The notes: generated from the letters alone by a model not told the origin. Positions 17,345-25,729 are shown, counted from the stretch's first letter. The stretch is DNA of 45,189 nucleotides from an uncultured Flavobacteriaceae bacterium (GCA_947498845.1 CANMLX010000035.1:1-45189), one strand, 5' to 3'. Translations and numbers: made by a program.

Positions 17345-17869
17345 TTACTTTATATTAAAATTTTCTAAATTATCTTTAAGTTTTTTAAATGCTGAATAAA
17401 TTCTATACTCGACTACTTTTTTTGTTACCCCTAGTTGTTCGGCTATTTCACTATGTTTTTTCCCTTCTACTTTATTTAAAAGAAAAGCCACACGCTGCTC
17501 TTCTGTTAAAATAGCTAATACTTTTTTGTAAGCCTCTAGAAACTCACGCTGTTCTAAAATAAACTCAGGACTTTCATTTGTGTATTGTTTTTTGCCTTTT
17601 TTTTGATATTCCAACACTACTTTTTGATGTTTAATATCATTTAACACCATGTTATTGGCTACAGTAAATAAAAAAGACTTTGCTTTATTAAAAGCTACTT
17701 TTCTGCAATTATCCCATAACTTTATATAAGCTTCCTGCACTTTATCATTTGGGTTTATTTCAACACCATATTTATAATACATAAAGTCGTGTAAATCTTT
17801 AGAATATTTGTTATAAATACGCTTAAAAACCTGTTCTTCACAAATGTTATGGTTAAGATTATTAGGCAA
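17345..17869 (-). CDS. ECF RNA polymerase sigma factor
   Basis: A 174-aa sigma-70 family factor of the FecI-like Bacteroidota group. Region 2 spans about residues 10-80 (ANNMVLNDIKHQ marks region 2.4), and region 4 spans about 115-165 (LTEEQRVAFLLNKVEGKKHSEIAEQLGVTKK shows the helix-turn-helix, written here only to identify it by its EIAEQLGVTKK core). It is the first gene of the sigma-FecR-receptor operon and is divergent from a lipoprotein gene. A housekeeping-type promoter element precedes it. Confidence 0.94.
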   Translation of the reverse strand: MPNNLNHNICEEQVFKRIYNKYSKDLHDFMYYKYGVEINPNDKVQEAYIKLWDNCRKVAFNKAKSFLFTVANNMVLNDIKHQKVVLEYQKKGKKQYTNESPEFILEQREFLEAYKKVLAILTEEQRVAFLLNKVEGKKHSEIAEQLGVTKKVVEYRIYSAFKKLKDNLENFNIK

Positions 17870-17888
17870 GATTAAATTTTATTTTCAT

Positions 17889-17896
17889 CAAAGTTA
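17889..17896 (-). promoter_or_regulatory. Putative promoter -7 element of the sigma factor operon
   Basis: Read on the minus strand the sequence is TAACTTTG, matching TAnnTTTG, 20 nt upstream of the sigma factor ATG. The leader would be very short. No clear -33 element was found. The rest of the 143-nt divergent gap contains the palindrome GTTATATAAC but no other assignable signal. Confidence 0.45.
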
Positions 17897-18012
17897 AATA
17901 AATAATTGAAAAAGTTTCAGGAGTTTTTATAGGTTAGGTGTTATATAACAAAATACCTTGAGGTAAGCCTCTTAGCATTTTAATCCCGATTATTGAGTAA
18001 ATAAGCTATTTC

Positions 18013-19092
18013 ATGTTAATTAAAACACACAAAACTATTTTTTACATGAGTCTAGTCATGTTTTTAATATTTTTTGAATCTTGTAGAAAAGAAGATTTTG
18101 AATTAATTGAACCTCCAAAAGACAAGGTTATTACTAGTAATTCTGTTACCTCAAGTCTTATTCTTAAAACCTTAAGCAATGATGGTTCCAGTGACAATAT
18201 TTTAGATAAATCGAACTGCTTCAATATAAAGCTACCTGTTACCATTGAGGCTAATGGTAACGCTTTAAATATTACTTCTAAGCGTGATTATAGTATTGTA
18301 GAATATCTTTTTGATGACGATGATGATGATATTGATGTAGTAAACATTAACTATCCAATCACCCTTATACAAGAAGATTTTACAGAGGTTACTATTAATA
18401 ATAGTAACGAATTTAATACGTATTCTAACAAATGTCATGGTGAAAACGAATTAGATGACGATATAGAATGCTTAGATTTTCAATACCCTATCCAAGCATC
18501 TACATTTAATAAAAATAATGAGCTAATAGAAAGTATCACTTTTGTTTCAGACTACGAATTTTACACATTTATTAAAAACTTAAGTAATGACGACGTTACT
18601 ACCCTAAACTTCCCTATTACCATTAAGCTTTCCAACGATTCCTTAGTGACTATAAACACAATAACTGAACTTGAAACTATAATTAATAGTCATAAAAATG
18701 ATTGTGATGAAGATGATGATTACGATTATAATGATGATGATTGCAACGATTGTAATGTGGATGAATTAACCTCAATATTAACAAACTGCGATGGTTGGAC
18801 TGTTGACAAACTAAATAGAAATTATACAAATCATGATGATGTCTACCAAGGCTATACATTTAATTTCTATCCAGATGGAAGCATTGAGATTTACTGGTAT
18901 ACTTCTAGTGCCTTTGGAACCTGGACGTCCTCTGGAACTAAAAATAACATTACTGTCACTATAAACATCCCCGATTTACCACTTTGTAATAACGATTGGA
19001 TCTTAAGTGAAATATCCGAATATAATAACACAAGATTAGATTTGCGTGTTAATGACAGTGACAGGTTGAGATACAATAATGCTTGTAACTAG
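18013..19092 (+). CDS. Lipoprotein with four short repeats and a lipocalin-like C-terminal domain
   Basis: A 359-aa lipoprotein (signal ending FLIFFESC). Residues about 65-235 contain four related modules with a YPI/FPI/LPV core followed by a TIN or SIT beta strand and a closing Glu/Tyr helix; the linkers are acidic (DDDDDDID, DEDDDYDYNDDD) and contain cysteines. Residues about 245-359 resemble a lipocalin-like domain: a Trp near the start (GWTVDKL), YTFNFYPDGSIEIYW, GTWTSSG, and a final NDWILSEISEYNN. It may bind a cation or small ligand at the cell surface. It is divergent from the sigma/FecR/receptor operon and co-directional with the envelope genes that follow. Confidence 0.7.
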   Translation: MLIKTHKTIFYMSLVMFLIFFESCRKEDFELIEPPKDKVITSNSVTSSLILKTLSNDGSSDNILDKSNCFNIKLPVTIEANGNALNITSKRDYSIVEYLFDDDDDDIDVVNINYPITLIQEDFTEVTINNSNEFNTYSNKCHGENELDDDIECLDFQYPIQASTFNKNNELIESITFVSDYEFYTFIKNLSNDDVTTLNFPITIKLSNDSLVTINTITELETIINSHKNDCDEDDDYDYNDDDCNDCNVDELTSILTNCDGWTVDKLNRNYTNHDDVYQGYTFNFYPDGSIEIYWYTSSAFGTWTSSGTKNNITVTINIPDLPLCNNDWILSEISEYNNTRLDLRVNDSDRLRYNNACN

Positions 19093-19141
19093 CATAAGCT
19101 TTTGAGCTATTACTATGAAAAAGAGAAGTTCAATATTTAAT

Positions 19142-19172
19142 AAATCTGCCTTGATATAATTAAGGCAGATTT
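19142..19172 (+). terminator. Hairpin between lipoprotein and OB-fold genes
   Basis: AAATCTGCCTT (19142-19152) and AAGGCAGATTT (19162-19172) form a perfect 11-bp stem. The T-run after it is short. It ends 12 nt before the ATG at 19185, so it may be a leaky terminator or an attenuator controlling the downstream genes rather than a full stop. Confidence 0.6.
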
Positions 19173-19184
19173 TAAAAAGAAAAA

Positions 19185-19574
19185 ATGAAAAAAAAGATTG
19201 TTTTTGGAGTCCTAATACTTTTTGTTTGTCTTGGTGTGTATAATTATATCTATCAAGACCATAGGAATATAAACACAGAAAAGCCAAAGTTTACCTTAAC
19301 CTCTCAAAGTATTACCTATCAATTTTCAAACAATTCTACAGAAGCGGAACAAAAGTTTTTAAATGAATCTATAGAAATATTAGGTAAAATATCTGAAATA
19401 AACCTAGATAATATAGTATTAGATAACAGCATTTTTTGTCAATTTCAAAAAAGCATTGCTAATACTTATAAAGCAAATGAGCTTATCACAATTAAAGGAA
19501 GATGTATAGGATATGATAATTTATTGGAAGAAATAAAATTAGACCAATGCATTATAATCAACAATCAAAAATAA
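19185..19574 (+). CDS. OB-fold (tRNA_anti-like) protein, membrane-anchored
   Basis: A 129-aa protein with an N-terminal hydrophobic helix (IVFGVLILFVCLGVYNYIY) and a periplasmic OB-fold resembling the tRNA_anti-like family of Bacteroidota (EILGKISEINLDNIVLDN, then LITIKGRCIGYDNL and LDQCIII). The name refers to fold similarity with anticodon-binding domains and does not imply RNA binding here. Flavobacterial genes of this type commonly sit next to DUF5777, cytochrome c and YceI genes, as seen here. The next gene starts 5 nt downstream. Confidence 0.72.
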   Translation: MKKKIVFGVLILFVCLGVYNYIYQDHRNINTEKPKFTLTSQSITYQFSNNSTEAEQKFLNESIEILGKISEINLDNIVLDNSIFCQFQKSIANTYKANELITIKGRCIGYDNLLEEIKLDQCIIINNQK

Positions 19575-19579
19575 ACACG

Positions 19580-20500
19580 ATGAAACCAGTAATTATTAAA
19601 GCCATTTGTATTTCATTACTATGTTACTCATTACATTTTTATGCTCAAACTACTGTAAATTTAATACCTAGTAAAGACAACTCAATATATAGCGAATCCA
19701 ATAATTCTAATGGCCAAGGACACTTATTTTCTGGCAGAACAGATGGTAGAGGCGGAGCTCCAAGTAATAGAAGAGCACTAATTACATTTGATATAACATC
19801 AATACCCAATGAGGCCACCATAACTAATGTTACTTTAACTGTAAACGTTAACAAAGTACCTCCTGGATCAAGCGCGCAAACATTTAATATACATGCTTTA
19901 ACTAAAGATTGGGGTGAAGGTACCTCTTCTGGGTCTGGTAGAGGCGCTACAGCTGTGGCACCAGATGCAACCTGGAGCGATGCTATATTAGGAGCTTCTT
20001 CCTGGACATCCCCTGGAGGTGATTTTACTTCAACAGCATTATCTTCATTAAATATTAATGCAACAGGCAGTTACATCTTTCCTTCTTCTACCAATTTTGT
20101 AACTATAGTACAACAATGGATAGATAATACCAGTACTAATAATGGTATTATTTTAATAGGTAATGAGAGCTCTAACGGAAGCGCAAGACGATTTGGAAGT
20201 AAAGATATGGGTATTGCACCATCTTTAAACATTACTTACAACATATTAAGCACTAATGACTTTGCTTTAAAGAGCTTCTCAATTTCTCCTAACCCATCTA
20301 TAGATTATATAGACATAAAATTAAAAACACCATTACAAGACGCAACCATAACTATTTATGATTTGCTAGGAAAAAAGATACATTTCAATAAAATTAATAA
20401 TGATAATAGGGTGAATATATCCAAACTTACTAAGGGGGTTTATCTACTAAAAATAACATCTCAAGGAAATACAAAAACAAAACGTTTTATAAAGTTGTAA
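19580..20500 (+). CDS. DNRLRE domain protein secreted by the type IX system
   Basis: A secreted protein with a signal peptide (ICISLLCYSLHFYAQ). A DNRLRE-type beta domain fills most of the chain: DNSIYSES, RALITFDITSIPNEATI, and a C-terminal WIDNTSTNNGIILIG. The last 80 residues are a T9SS type A sorting domain: FSISPNPSIDYIDI, TITIYDLLGKK, VNISKLTKGVYLLKI and a basic tail. It is therefore exported by the PorSS and attached to or released from the cell surface. The frame is open from 19547, but the ATG at 19580 gives the proper signal peptide. Its ligand is unknown. Confidence 0.88.
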   Translation: MKPVIIKAICISLLCYSLHFYAQTTVNLIPSKDNSIYSESNNSNGQGHLFSGRTDGRGGAPSNRRALITFDITSIPNEATITNVTLTVNVNKVPPGSSAQTFNIHALTKDWGEGTSSGSGRGATAVAPDATWSDAILGASSWTSPGGDFTSTALSSLNINATGSYIFPSSTNFVTIVQQWIDNTSTNNGIILIGNESSNGSARRFGSKDMGIAPSLNITYNILSTNDFALKSFSISPNPSIDYIDIKLKTPLQDATITIYDLLGKKIHFNKINNDNRVNISKLTKGVYLLKITSQGNTKTKRFIKL

Positions 20501-20541
20501 CAGGAAATTATAGCTTAAACCACATTAACTAAATATTATAT

Positions 20542-21387
20542 ATGAGACACATACTAGCCATCTTGTTTTTACTACCAATTTTAACGTTTTCTCAAAACGA
20601 TTTATTAGATGAAATTGATTCTAAAAATGAAAGCAATGAAAGAGTAACTGCAACGTTTAAAGGTTTAAAAATAGTGAATTTAGAATCTACTAAACTGGTT
20701 GCTAAAAAAGAGCTCACACTTGTTGTTGCACACAGATTTGGAAGTTTAAATAACGGAATAGATACATTTTTTGGACTAGATGAAGCCGTAACACGTATAA
20801 ATTTTGTTTATGGATTAACAGATGCTATAAATATAGGAATATCCAGAAGTTCTTTTTTAAAAACGTATCAATTATCAGCTAAATACAGATTTGTACAACA
20901 AAAAGAAAACGAATTCCCTTTTACAATCGTTGGGTTTAATGCCCTTTTAATTAATACAGGGTTAGATAAAATCGCACTACCGCTTATAGAATTTAAGCAT
21001 CGTTTAGGTTACACAACTCAACTACTCATATCCAGAAAAATAAATACTAATTTATCACTTGAATTAGCCCCTACTTTTTTTCATGATAATTATGTAGCTT
21101 TTAACGATCAAAGCAATACTCAAGTTGCTCTTGGCTTAGGGGGGCGTTACAAATTATCAAAACGTTGGTCTATAAATGCCGATTATGGTATCCATCTAAA
21201 TAGAGCAGATAATTCTCCATTTAAAAATCCTTTGTCTATAGGATTTGATCTTGAAACTGGCGGTCATGTATTCCAAATGCATTTTAGCAATGCTCAAGCT
21301 ATGAATACAAATCGCTTTTTAAGTGAAACTACTGGAGAATGGTTTAAAAACATATTCTTTGGCTTTAACCTAAGTAGACGGTTTTAA
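20542..21387 (+). CDS. DUF5777 family outer-membrane beta-barrel protein
   Basis: A 281-aa protein with a signal peptide (ILFLLPILTFSQ) and many alternating beta strands, matching DUF5777 by the segments TFKGLKIVNLESTKLVAKKE, HRFGSLNNGIDTFFGLDEA and FVYGLTDAINIGIS. The C-terminal residue is Phe (NLSRRF), as expected for Bam-inserted porins. Function is unknown. The conserved neighbours (cytochrome c lipoprotein and YceI) suggest a role in an envelope redox or lipid-carrier module. Confidence 0.85.
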   Translation: MRHILAILFLLPILTFSQNDLLDEIDSKNESNERVTATFKGLKIVNLESTKLVAKKELTLVVAHRFGSLNNGIDTFFGLDEAVTRINFVYGLTDAINIGISRSSFLKTYQLSAKYRFVQQKENEFPFTIVGFNALLINTGLDKIALPLIEFKHRLGYTTQLLISRKINTNLSLELAPTFFHDNYVAFNDQSNTQVALGLGGRYKLSKRWSINADYGIHLNRADNSPFKNPLSIGFDLETGGHVFQMHFSNAQAMNTNRFLSETTGEWFKNIFFGFNLSRRF

Positions 21388-21426
21388 ACTCAAAAACTTC
21401 ATTTACTAATTTAAAATAAACATACT

Positions 21427-21789
21427 ATGAAATTTAAAAATTTAATTTACACTGTATTAGCTTCCACTGTTATAACCAATTGTTCAAGCAGTGATAGTGA
21501 TGATCTTACTCCTAAACCCGACCCAGATCCAACACCTACAGAAAAGGTCACTTACTCCAATGATGTTAAAGCCATAATAGATAACAATTGTGTGAGGTGT
21601 CATGGTAATCCAACAGCTAATGGTGCGCCTTTTTCATTAACAACTTTTGATAATGCTAAAAGTAGAATTGACCGTATTTTAAATAGAATAAACAATGCCA
21701 GTAACCCAATGCCTCCAAACGGACTTATGGCTCAAGGTTTAAGGGATAATATTCAAAAATGGAAAGATGATGGCTTACTTGAAAATTAA
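21427..21789 (+). CDS. c-type cytochrome lipoprotein
   Basis: A 120-aa lipoprotein (lipobox ending VITNC) with a single haem-binding CVRCH motif at residues 55-59 and a plausible axial methionine in NPMPPNG near residue 95. A proline-rich linker (PKPDPDPTPTEK) separates the anchor from the haem domain. Such small proteins resemble the cytochrome c modules found at the ends of Planctomycete and Bacteroidota surface proteins. It probably transfers electrons at the periplasmic face of the outer membrane. The YceI gene starts 23 nt inside its 3' end. Confidence 0.85.
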   Translation: MKFKNLIYTVLASTVITNCSSSDSDDLTPKPDPDPTPTEKVTYSNDVKAIIDNNCVRCHGNPTANGAPFSLTTFDNAKSRIDRILNRINNASNPMPPNGLMAQGLRDNIQKWKDDGLLEN

Positions 21790-22339
21790 ACTAAACCACT
21801 TTATTTATGCAATTGCTTTTATTAGTTTAAGTGCTTTTAGTCAATCAAAATATATTACAAAAACAGGAATAGTAGGCTTTGAGGCCTCTGTCCCTTCTTT
21901 TGAAGAAGTTAAAGCCACTAATAATTCTGTTACGGCCATTATTAACACTAGTAATGGCGAATTTGCTGCATTAGTATTAGTAAAGGGGTTTCGTTTTAAA
22001 AATGCTTTAATGGAAGAGCATTTCAATGAAAACTATGCCGAATCTGATCAATACCCTAAAGCTATATTTAAAGGGCAAATTGTTGATTTTTCTATGGAAA
22101 AGCTTGACGCCACCAATAAATTTAAAATTAATGGTGAATTAACGTTTCACGCTAGAAAAGTACCATTAGAAGCCATCGAAGTAAAAATCACCTACGCTGC
22201 GACTGCCAATACTATAGAACTTAATGGTAGTTTTACACTTTTAGCATCAGATTTTGATATTATAATTCCAAAAATTGTTAGAAAAAAAGTATCTAATGAA
22301 GTAGACGTCTCATTTAATTTTAAACTAGATAAAAAATAA
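21767..22339 (+). CDS. YceI family protein
   Basis: A 190-aa periplasmic lipocalin-like beta-barrel with a signal peptide (AIAFISLSAFSQ). Family features are the central AALVLVKGFRFKNALMEEHFNENYAES segment (key residues F, H, Y), YPKAIFKG, and KINGELTFHARKVP. YceI proteins bind isoprenoid quinones or fatty amides. The start overlaps the cytochrome gene by 23 nt (ATG-ATG at 21767 and 21770), which implies coupled translation and a joint function, possibly quinone or lipid handling near an electron carrier. A bidirectional terminator follows. Confidence 0.88.
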   Translation: MMAYLKIKLNHFIYAIAFISLSAFSQSKYITKTGIVGFEASVPSFEEVKATNNSVTAIINTSNGEFAALVLVKGFRFKNALMEEHFNENYAESDQYPKAIFKGQIVDFSMEKLDATNKFKINGELTFHARKVPLEAIEVKITYAATANTIELNGSFTLLASDFDIIIPKIVRKKVSNEVDVSFNFKLDKK

Positions 22340-22340
22340 A

Positions 22341-22365
22341 AAAGCCGCTTAAAAGCGGCTTTTTC
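22341..22365. terminator. Bidirectional terminator between yceI-type gene and carB
   Basis: AAAGCCGCTT (22341-22350) pairs with AAGCGGCTTT (22353-22362) with A-rich and T-rich flanks. It serves the rightward YceI gene and probably the leftward carB. Three copies of TTCTTATT follow (22363-22386). Confidence 0.9.
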
Positions 22366-22389
22366 TTATTTTCTTATTTTCTTATTATT

Positions 22390-25242
22390 TTATTTACTCA
22401 AATACATTTTTCGCCTAGAATATAGATCATAGAATGCATCATCTTTTAAGCTATCTATAAACAAGATACTCTCTCCTGTACTTTTCATCTCTGGTCCTAA
22501 ATTTTTATTTACGTTAGGGAATTTATTGAATGAAAATACGGGTTGTTTAATCGCATACCCTTCTAATTGTGGGTTAAACTTAAAGTCTTTTACCTTCTTC
22601 TCTCCTAACATGATTTTAGTAGCAAAATTCACATAAGGTTCTCCGTAAGCTTTTGCTATAAATGGAACTGTTCTAGATGCTCTTGGATTGGCTTCTATAA
22701 TGTAAACCATATCATCTTTTACAGCAAACTGTATGTTAATTAAACCTACCGTATTTAATTCTAAAGCAATCTTTTTAGTGTGATCTTTTATTTGTTGCAT
22801 CACAAACTCACCTAAATTAAATGGAGGTAATGTTGAATTACTATCTCCAGAGTGAATTCCACAAGGCTCTATATGCTCCATAATACCGATGATGTAAACA
22901 TCTTCGCCATCACAAATCGCATCTGCTTCGGCTTCTATCGCTCCTTCTAAATAGTGATCTAATAGTAATTTATTATTTGGTATACTCTGTAGTAAGCTTA
23001 CTACATGTTCTTCTAGTTCTTTTTCGTTAATTACAATCTTCATGCCTTGCCCTCCAAGAACGTAAGATGGTCTTACCAATATTGGGAAATCTAATTTCTG
23101 AGCAACTTTAAGCGCTTCATCTGCTGTTTCTGCTGTATCAAATTCTGGATAAGGAATATTATTCTCTTTTAATAATGTTGAGAAGCTTCCTCTATCTTCG
23201 GCTAAATCTAAAGCTTTGTAGCTTGTTCCAATAATTTTAATACCGTATCTGTCTAGTTTCTCTGCCAGTTTTAACGCTGTTTGTCCTCCTAATTGAACAA
23301 TGACACCTTCTGGTTTTTCATGCTTTATGATATCGTAAATATGTTCCCAGAATACAGGTTCAAAATATAGCTTATCGGCTGTATCAAAATCTGTAGATAC
23401 TGTTTCTGGGTTACAGTTTATCATTATGGTTTCATACCCACATTCTTTAGCTGCATAGACACCATGCACGCAACAATAGTCAAACTCTATTCCCTGCCCT
23501 ATTCGGTTTGGTCCAGAGCCTAATACAATAATTTTTTTCTTATTAGTAACTACACTCTCATTATCTGCATAACGCTTCCCGTCTGCAGTTTGCATATCGC
23601 TCTCGAATGTAGAGTAGTAGTAAGGTGTTTTAGCTTCAAACTCTGCTGCACAGGTATCAACCAATTTATAAACACGGTTAATACCAAGCGCTTCTCTTTT
23701 TGTATAAACTTGACTCTCTAAACACTCTAACATATGTGCTATTTGTCTATCACCATACCCTTTTTGCTTAGCTTCAAGTAATAACTCCTTATCTATGGTA
23801 TCTATGGTATACGTAGAAATCTCTTTTTCTAAGAAATAGAGTTCTTCGTATTGCTTTAAGAACCACATATCTATTTTAGTGATCTCGTAAATTCTACTTA
23901 ATGGGATACCCATTTTTATAGCATCATAGATAATAAATACACGATCCCAGGATGCAAACTTTAATTTTTCTATTATTTGATCGTAATCTTTATTTTCCTT
24001 TCCATCTGCCCCTAAGCCATTACGCTTAATTTCTAAAGATTGTGTGGCTTTATGTAATGCTTCCTGGAACGAACGTCCAATACCCATTACCTCTCCTACC
24101 GCTTTCATTTGAAGTCCAAGAGTTCTATCAGACCCTTCAAACTTATCAAAATTCCAACGTGGTATTTTTACAATTACGTAGTCTAACGTTGGCTCAAATA
24201 ATGCAGATGTAGACTTTGTAATTTGATTATTTAATTCATCTAAATGATACCCTAAAGCTAATTTTGTAGCAATTTTAGCTATTGGGTATCCTGTTGCTTT
24301 ACTTGCTAGTGCTGAAGAACGCGATACACGAGGGTTTATCTCTATGGCTATAATTTCTTCTTTATCATCTGGACTTACCGCAAATTGCACATTACAACCT
24401 CCTGCAAAATCTCCAATACTACGCATCATATGAATAGCCATATCACGCATTTTCTGGTACGTTTTGTCACTTAAAGTCATCGCTGGCGCTACTGTAATAG
24501 AATCTCCTGTATGGATACCCATGGGGTCCATATTTTCTATAGAACAGATAATTACCACATTACCGTTAGAATCTCTTAACAGCTCTAACTCATATTCTTT
24601 CCATCCTAAAAGTGCTTTATCTATCATTACTTCATGGATTGGCGATATTTCCAGTCCGCGACGTAATAAATCATCAAAATCGGCTTCATCATAAACAATT
24701 GCTGCACCTGCTCCTCCTAAAGTAAACGACGAACGGATACATAAAGGGAAACCAAATTCTTGAGCAATTTCTTTTCCTTTTAAGAAAGAAGAAGCTGTGG
24801 CTTGAGGCGCCATTCCAACTCCTATTTTCCCCATTAACTCTCTAAATTGCTCTCTATCTTCGGTAATGTTAATCGCATCGATATTAACACCAATAAGTTC
24901 AACTCCAAAATCTTTCCAAATGCCTTTTTCATCGGCCTCTATACATAAATTAAGCGCTGTTTGTCCTCCCATAGTTGGTAATACCGCATCTATTTGAGGG
25001 TGCTCTTTTAATATCTTAATTATAGATTTAGTTGTTAAAGGCAACAAATACACATGATCTGCCATTGACGGGTCTGTCATGATCGTTGCTGGATTAGAGT
25101 TAATTAAAATGGTTTCCACCCCATCTTCTCTTAAAGAACGTAATGATTGAGATCCAGAATAATCAAACTCACAAGCTTGTCCGATAACTATTGGTCCTGA
25201 ACCGATAATTAATATAGATTTTAAATTAGGATTTTTAGGCAT
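22390..25242 (-). CDS. carB: Carbamoyl-phosphate synthase large subunit, lacking the allosteric domain
   Basis: Makes carbamoyl phosphate from bicarbonate, ammonia and two ATP for pyrimidine and arginine synthesis. Two homologous ATP-grasp halves are visible. The first begins with GSGPIVIGQACEFDYSG and carries GGQTALNLC; the second begins with GSGPNRIGQGIEFDYCC and carries GGQTALKLA, separated by the oligomerisation region. The protein ends at 950 aa, just after the second synthetase domain. The C-terminal MGS-like regulatory domain of the E. coli enzyme (1073 aa) is absent. Only a terminator lies downstream, so this is not a frameshift. The short form is, as I recall, usual in Flavobacteriaceae. 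carA is not adjacent. Confidence 0.96.
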   Translation of the reverse strand: MPKNPNLKSILIIGSGPIVIGQACEFDYSGSQSLRSLREDGVETILINSNPATIMTDPSMADHVYLLPLTTKSIIKILKEHPQIDAVLPTMGGQTALNLCIEADEKGIWKDFGVELIGVNIDAINITEDREQFRELMGKIGVGMAPQATASSFLKGKEIAQEFGFPLCIRSSFTLGGAGAAIVYDEADFDDLLRRGLEISPIHEVMIDKALLGWKEYELELLRDSNGNVVIICSIENMDPMGIHTGDSITVAPAMTLSDKTYQKMRDMAIHMMRSIGDFAGGCNVQFAVSPDDKEEIIAIEINPRVSRSSALASKATGYPIAKIATKLALGYHLDELNNQITKSTSALFEPTLDYVIVKIPRWNFDKFEGSDRTLGLQMKAVGEVMGIGRSFQEALHKATQSLEIKRNGLGADGKENKDYDQIIEKLKFASWDRVFIIYDAIKMGIPLSRIYEITKIDMWFLKQYEELYFLEKEISTYTIDTIDKELLLEAKQKGYGDRQIAHMLECLESQVYTKREALGINRVYKLVDTCAAEFEAKTPYYYSTFESDMQTADGKRYADNESVVTNKKKIIVLGSGPNRIGQGIEFDYCCVHGVYAAKECGYETIMINCNPETVSTDFDTADKLYFEPVFWEHIYDIIKHEKPEGVIVQLGGQTALKLAEKLDRYGIKIIGTSYKALDLAEDRGSFSTLLKENNIPYPEFDTAETADEALKVAQKLDFPILVRPSYVLGGQGMKIVINEKELEEHVVSLLQSIPNNKLLLDHYLEGAIEAEADAICDGEDVYIIGIMEHIEPCGIHSGDSNSTLPPFNLGEFVMQQIKDHTKKIALELNTVGLINIQFAVKDDMVYIIEANPRASRTVPFIAKAYGEPYVNFATKIMLGEKKVKDFKFNPQLEGYAIKQPVFSFNKFPNVNKNLGPEMKSTGESILFIDSLKDDAFYDLYSRRKMYLSK

Positions 25243-25301
25243 TTTTTACTCGTATTCTTAATGTATTATAAATTTTTGCTAAATTAATGATAAGTTGATA
25301 T

Positions 25302-25333
25302 AAAAAAAGGCGTTACACTTAAGCAACACCTTT
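25302..25333 (-). terminator. Terminator of rpmH
   Basis: On the minus strand AAAGGTGTT (25333-25325) pairs with AACGCCTTT (25314-25306), with one U-G wobble, and is followed by a T-run (25308-25302). It separates rpmH from carB. Confidence 0.75.
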
Positions 25334-25356
25334 AATTTATAAACAATTGTTAATCA

Positions 25357-25518
25357 TTATTTTTTATGTCTAGTCTCAGATGATACAGACAATTTTTTTC
25401 TACCCTTAGCTCTTCTTCTAGCAAGGACTTTTCTACCATTAGCAGAAGCCATTCTTTCTCTAAAACCGTGCTTGTTTCTTCTTTTTCTTTTAGAAGGCTG
25501 AAACGTTCTTTTACTCAT
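25357..25518 (-). CDS. rpmH: Ribosomal protein L34
   Basis: A 53-aa, very basic protein. Translation of the minus strand from the ATG at 25518 gives the L34 signature MSKRTFQPSKRKRRNKHGFR, then ERMASANGRKVLARRRAKGR. The C-terminal extension (KKLSVSSETRHKK) beyond the usual 44-46 residues is typical of Bacteroidota L34. It is a component of the large ribosomal subunit. It is preceded by a strong promoter and followed by its own terminator. dnaA and rnpA are not next to it here. Confidence 0.96.
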   Translation of the reverse strand: MSKRTFQPSKRKRRNKHGFRERMASANGRKVLARRRAKGRKKLSVSSETRHKK

Positions 25519-25590
25519 TGTCTTATATCTTTAAAAAATCTGAAATTTGCTTTTTGAATTATTATTTTGGTCTATTGGCAAAACTGGGGG

Positions 25591-25620
25591 CAAATATACA
25601 AAGCTTTTTTGTTTCTCAAA
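25591..25620 (-). promoter_or_regulatory. Promoter of rpmH
   Basis: Read leftward: TTTG (25620-25617), 18-nt spacer, TATATTTG (25598-25591). This is a full match to the Bacteroidota vegetative consensus and suits a highly expressed ribosomal protein gene. The leader would be about 65 nt. Confidence 0.75.
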
Positions 25621-25656
25621 CTTATTTTAATAATATTTTTTAGAGAAAATTTTAGT

Positions 25657-25664
25657 TTCTTTGC
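25657..25664 (+). promoter_or_regulatory. Putative promoter -7 element of the TPR membrane protein gene
   Basis: TTTCTTTG followed by C is one base away from TAnnTTTG. Transcription would start near 25671, which rules out the frame's first possible start (a TTG at 25661) and supports the ATG at 25730. Confidence 0.4.
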
Positions 25665-25729
25665 ATTTTGAAGCAAAAACATACTTTTTTGGTGTTTACA
25701 AGCATTCTCACTTTAACAAATTACAAGTA

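Noticed and set aside
17870..18012. Riboswitch or extended operator between the sigma factor and lipoprotein genes.
   Set aside because: Only a short GTTATATAAC palindrome is present, too little to support a specific regulatory element.
24464..24694. Open frames on the strand opposite carB and other strong genes (for example 24464-24694, 7504-7812, 677-970).
   Set aside because: They are antisense shadows of conserved genes with no signal, family or promoter of their own.
25661..25729. N-terminal extension of the TPR membrane protein by 23 codons from a TTG.
   Set aside because: It begins inside the likely promoter -7 element, and the extension is unlike a protein N-terminus; the ATG at 25730 precedes a proper membrane helix.
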